A stretch of DNA of 64,000 bases, taken from the NCBI GenBank assembly GCA_016647705.1, contig CM028326.1, forward strand, positions 40,729,546 to 40,793,545, written 5' to 3'. Below, one piece after another: positions 63,480-64,000 of this stretch. The DNA comes from Eucommia ulmoides (Eukaryota > Streptophyta > Magnoliopsida > Garryales > Eucommiaceae). A program made the position numbers and the translations under genes. The first letter of the stretch is position 1. Each line of letters opens with the position of its first letter. The notes beneath the pieces were generated by a model. It had not been told where the DNA came from, searched no databases, and saw nothing but the letters and a program-made list of their open reading frames with translations.

Positions 63480-64000
63480 GATTTATGCCAACGCTTGACT
63501 GAGTTTCTCCACTATCTTGTATTCTAAATTCTTCGTCGCCTTTAGGAAGTCTTAAGCCTCCTATTCTGACACCGACTTTTTTATAACTCCTCTTGGTTCT
63601 CTCATAGAAACTTTGATCAAATCCTGCGATGTGTACACCCTGCCAGATCGAGTGATTTCGCCGATTTCTCCTACTAAGATTAGGATGTCATCTCATTCTC
63701 TAGTTTTGGCAACAATCTCATAGTTCTACGAGACCTTATTGAGACTTTTCACCGACTTTTGAATCGGGAAAGACAGAATCAGAGATTTCTCTAACTTTTC
63801 GGCCACCTTTTCTGAATGTAATTCAAACCCTCCGTCGAGAACCTCTGAGTGCAAACAATACAACCAATATCGATCACAGCTACTTCTTTCTTGACCTCCT
63901 TCACAAAAATTAGATTGACACCACTTCTTGAGAGGACGTGTTCAGGCAACGGATTTCCCTGACAGTTTGGCGTGCCAGTCTTAGGATTTTTAAGAAATGT

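Larger units (their letters stand above)
53731..64000 (-). mobile_element. Tat-like Ty3-gypsy element II, runs off the right edge
   Basis: From low to high coordinates the minus-strand element shows its 3' LTR, a polypurine tract, a 1.8 kb repeat-rich 3' region, integrase, RNase H, RT, a G-patch segment and protease, with gag presumably beyond. The gypsy order and protein style fit the Tat lineage. Every domain carries stops or shifts, so it is a relic. Its LTR and 3' region are related to element I at 1298-12497, but they are clearly diverged. The 5' LTR lies outside the window. Confidence 0.8.

Overview
The window is nuclear DNA of a flowering plant, most likely a dicot. It is AT-rich and dominated by degraded LTR retrotransposons of plant-only lineages (SIRE-like Ty1-copia, Tat-like and Athila-like Ty3-gypsy), with MITEs, a Mutator-like transposase relic and plastid-derived DNA. 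Only about 3.5 kb holds intact host genes: an intronless presenilin (35634-36860, +) and an EXO70 exocyst subunit (37073-38968, -), facing tail to tail with 212 bp between their stop codons.

Layout. 1-370: plastid-derived insertion joining fragments of psbB and ycf2. About 1200-16131: an Athila-like, non-autonomous gypsy element (+) whose 5' LTR is split by an 11.2 kb Tat-like element (1298-12497, -) that has 2.7-2.9 kb LTRs and no recognisable pol. 16133-16708: a plus-strand copia integrase scrap. 16709-25952: a SIRE-like copia element (-) with gag, protease, integrase, reverse transcriptase and RNase H, all broken. Its 5' LTR was hit by a 2.1 kb solo LTR (5-bp duplication TAATT) and by a block holding a Mutator-type foldback MITE (24157-24889). 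26650-29680: MULE transposase relic (+), interrupted by a hAT-like MITE (27713-28613). 29830-32715: LTR-like DNA and a second SIRE-like RT/RNase H relic. 32714-35215: a copied retroelement end joined to a plus-strand LTR that stops 418 bp before the presenilin start.

35634-38968: the two host genes. 40222-41790: an old MITE that received a processed retrocopy (40337-41400) of a transcript ending in a 5'-nucleotidase-like C-terminus; it has a poly(A) run and a 12-bp target duplication. 42300-44000: copia relic (-). 44754-46933: solo LTR with duplication ATATT. 48360-51487: two MITEs of one family, one carrying two further MITEs nested inside each other. 48870-49450: a GC-richer island of unknown origin. 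52752-53600: copia-type LTR. 53731-64000: a Tat-like gypsy element (-) running off the right edge, with integrase, RNase H, RT, G-patch and protease relics, long 3' repeat arrays, and a hAT-like MITE (55914-56828) in its 3' LTR.

The two host genes are unrelated in function: intramembrane proteolysis and vesicle tethering. The most unusual signal is non-coding. The two Tat-like elements, one without pol and one with it, share an ordered set of structured 3' motifs: a polypurine tract, GTTTAGAGGATCG repeats, TATAAAA-linked CCCCAGCC/GGCTGGGG palindromes, and CTACGT/ACGTAG hairpins that also recur in the LTRs.
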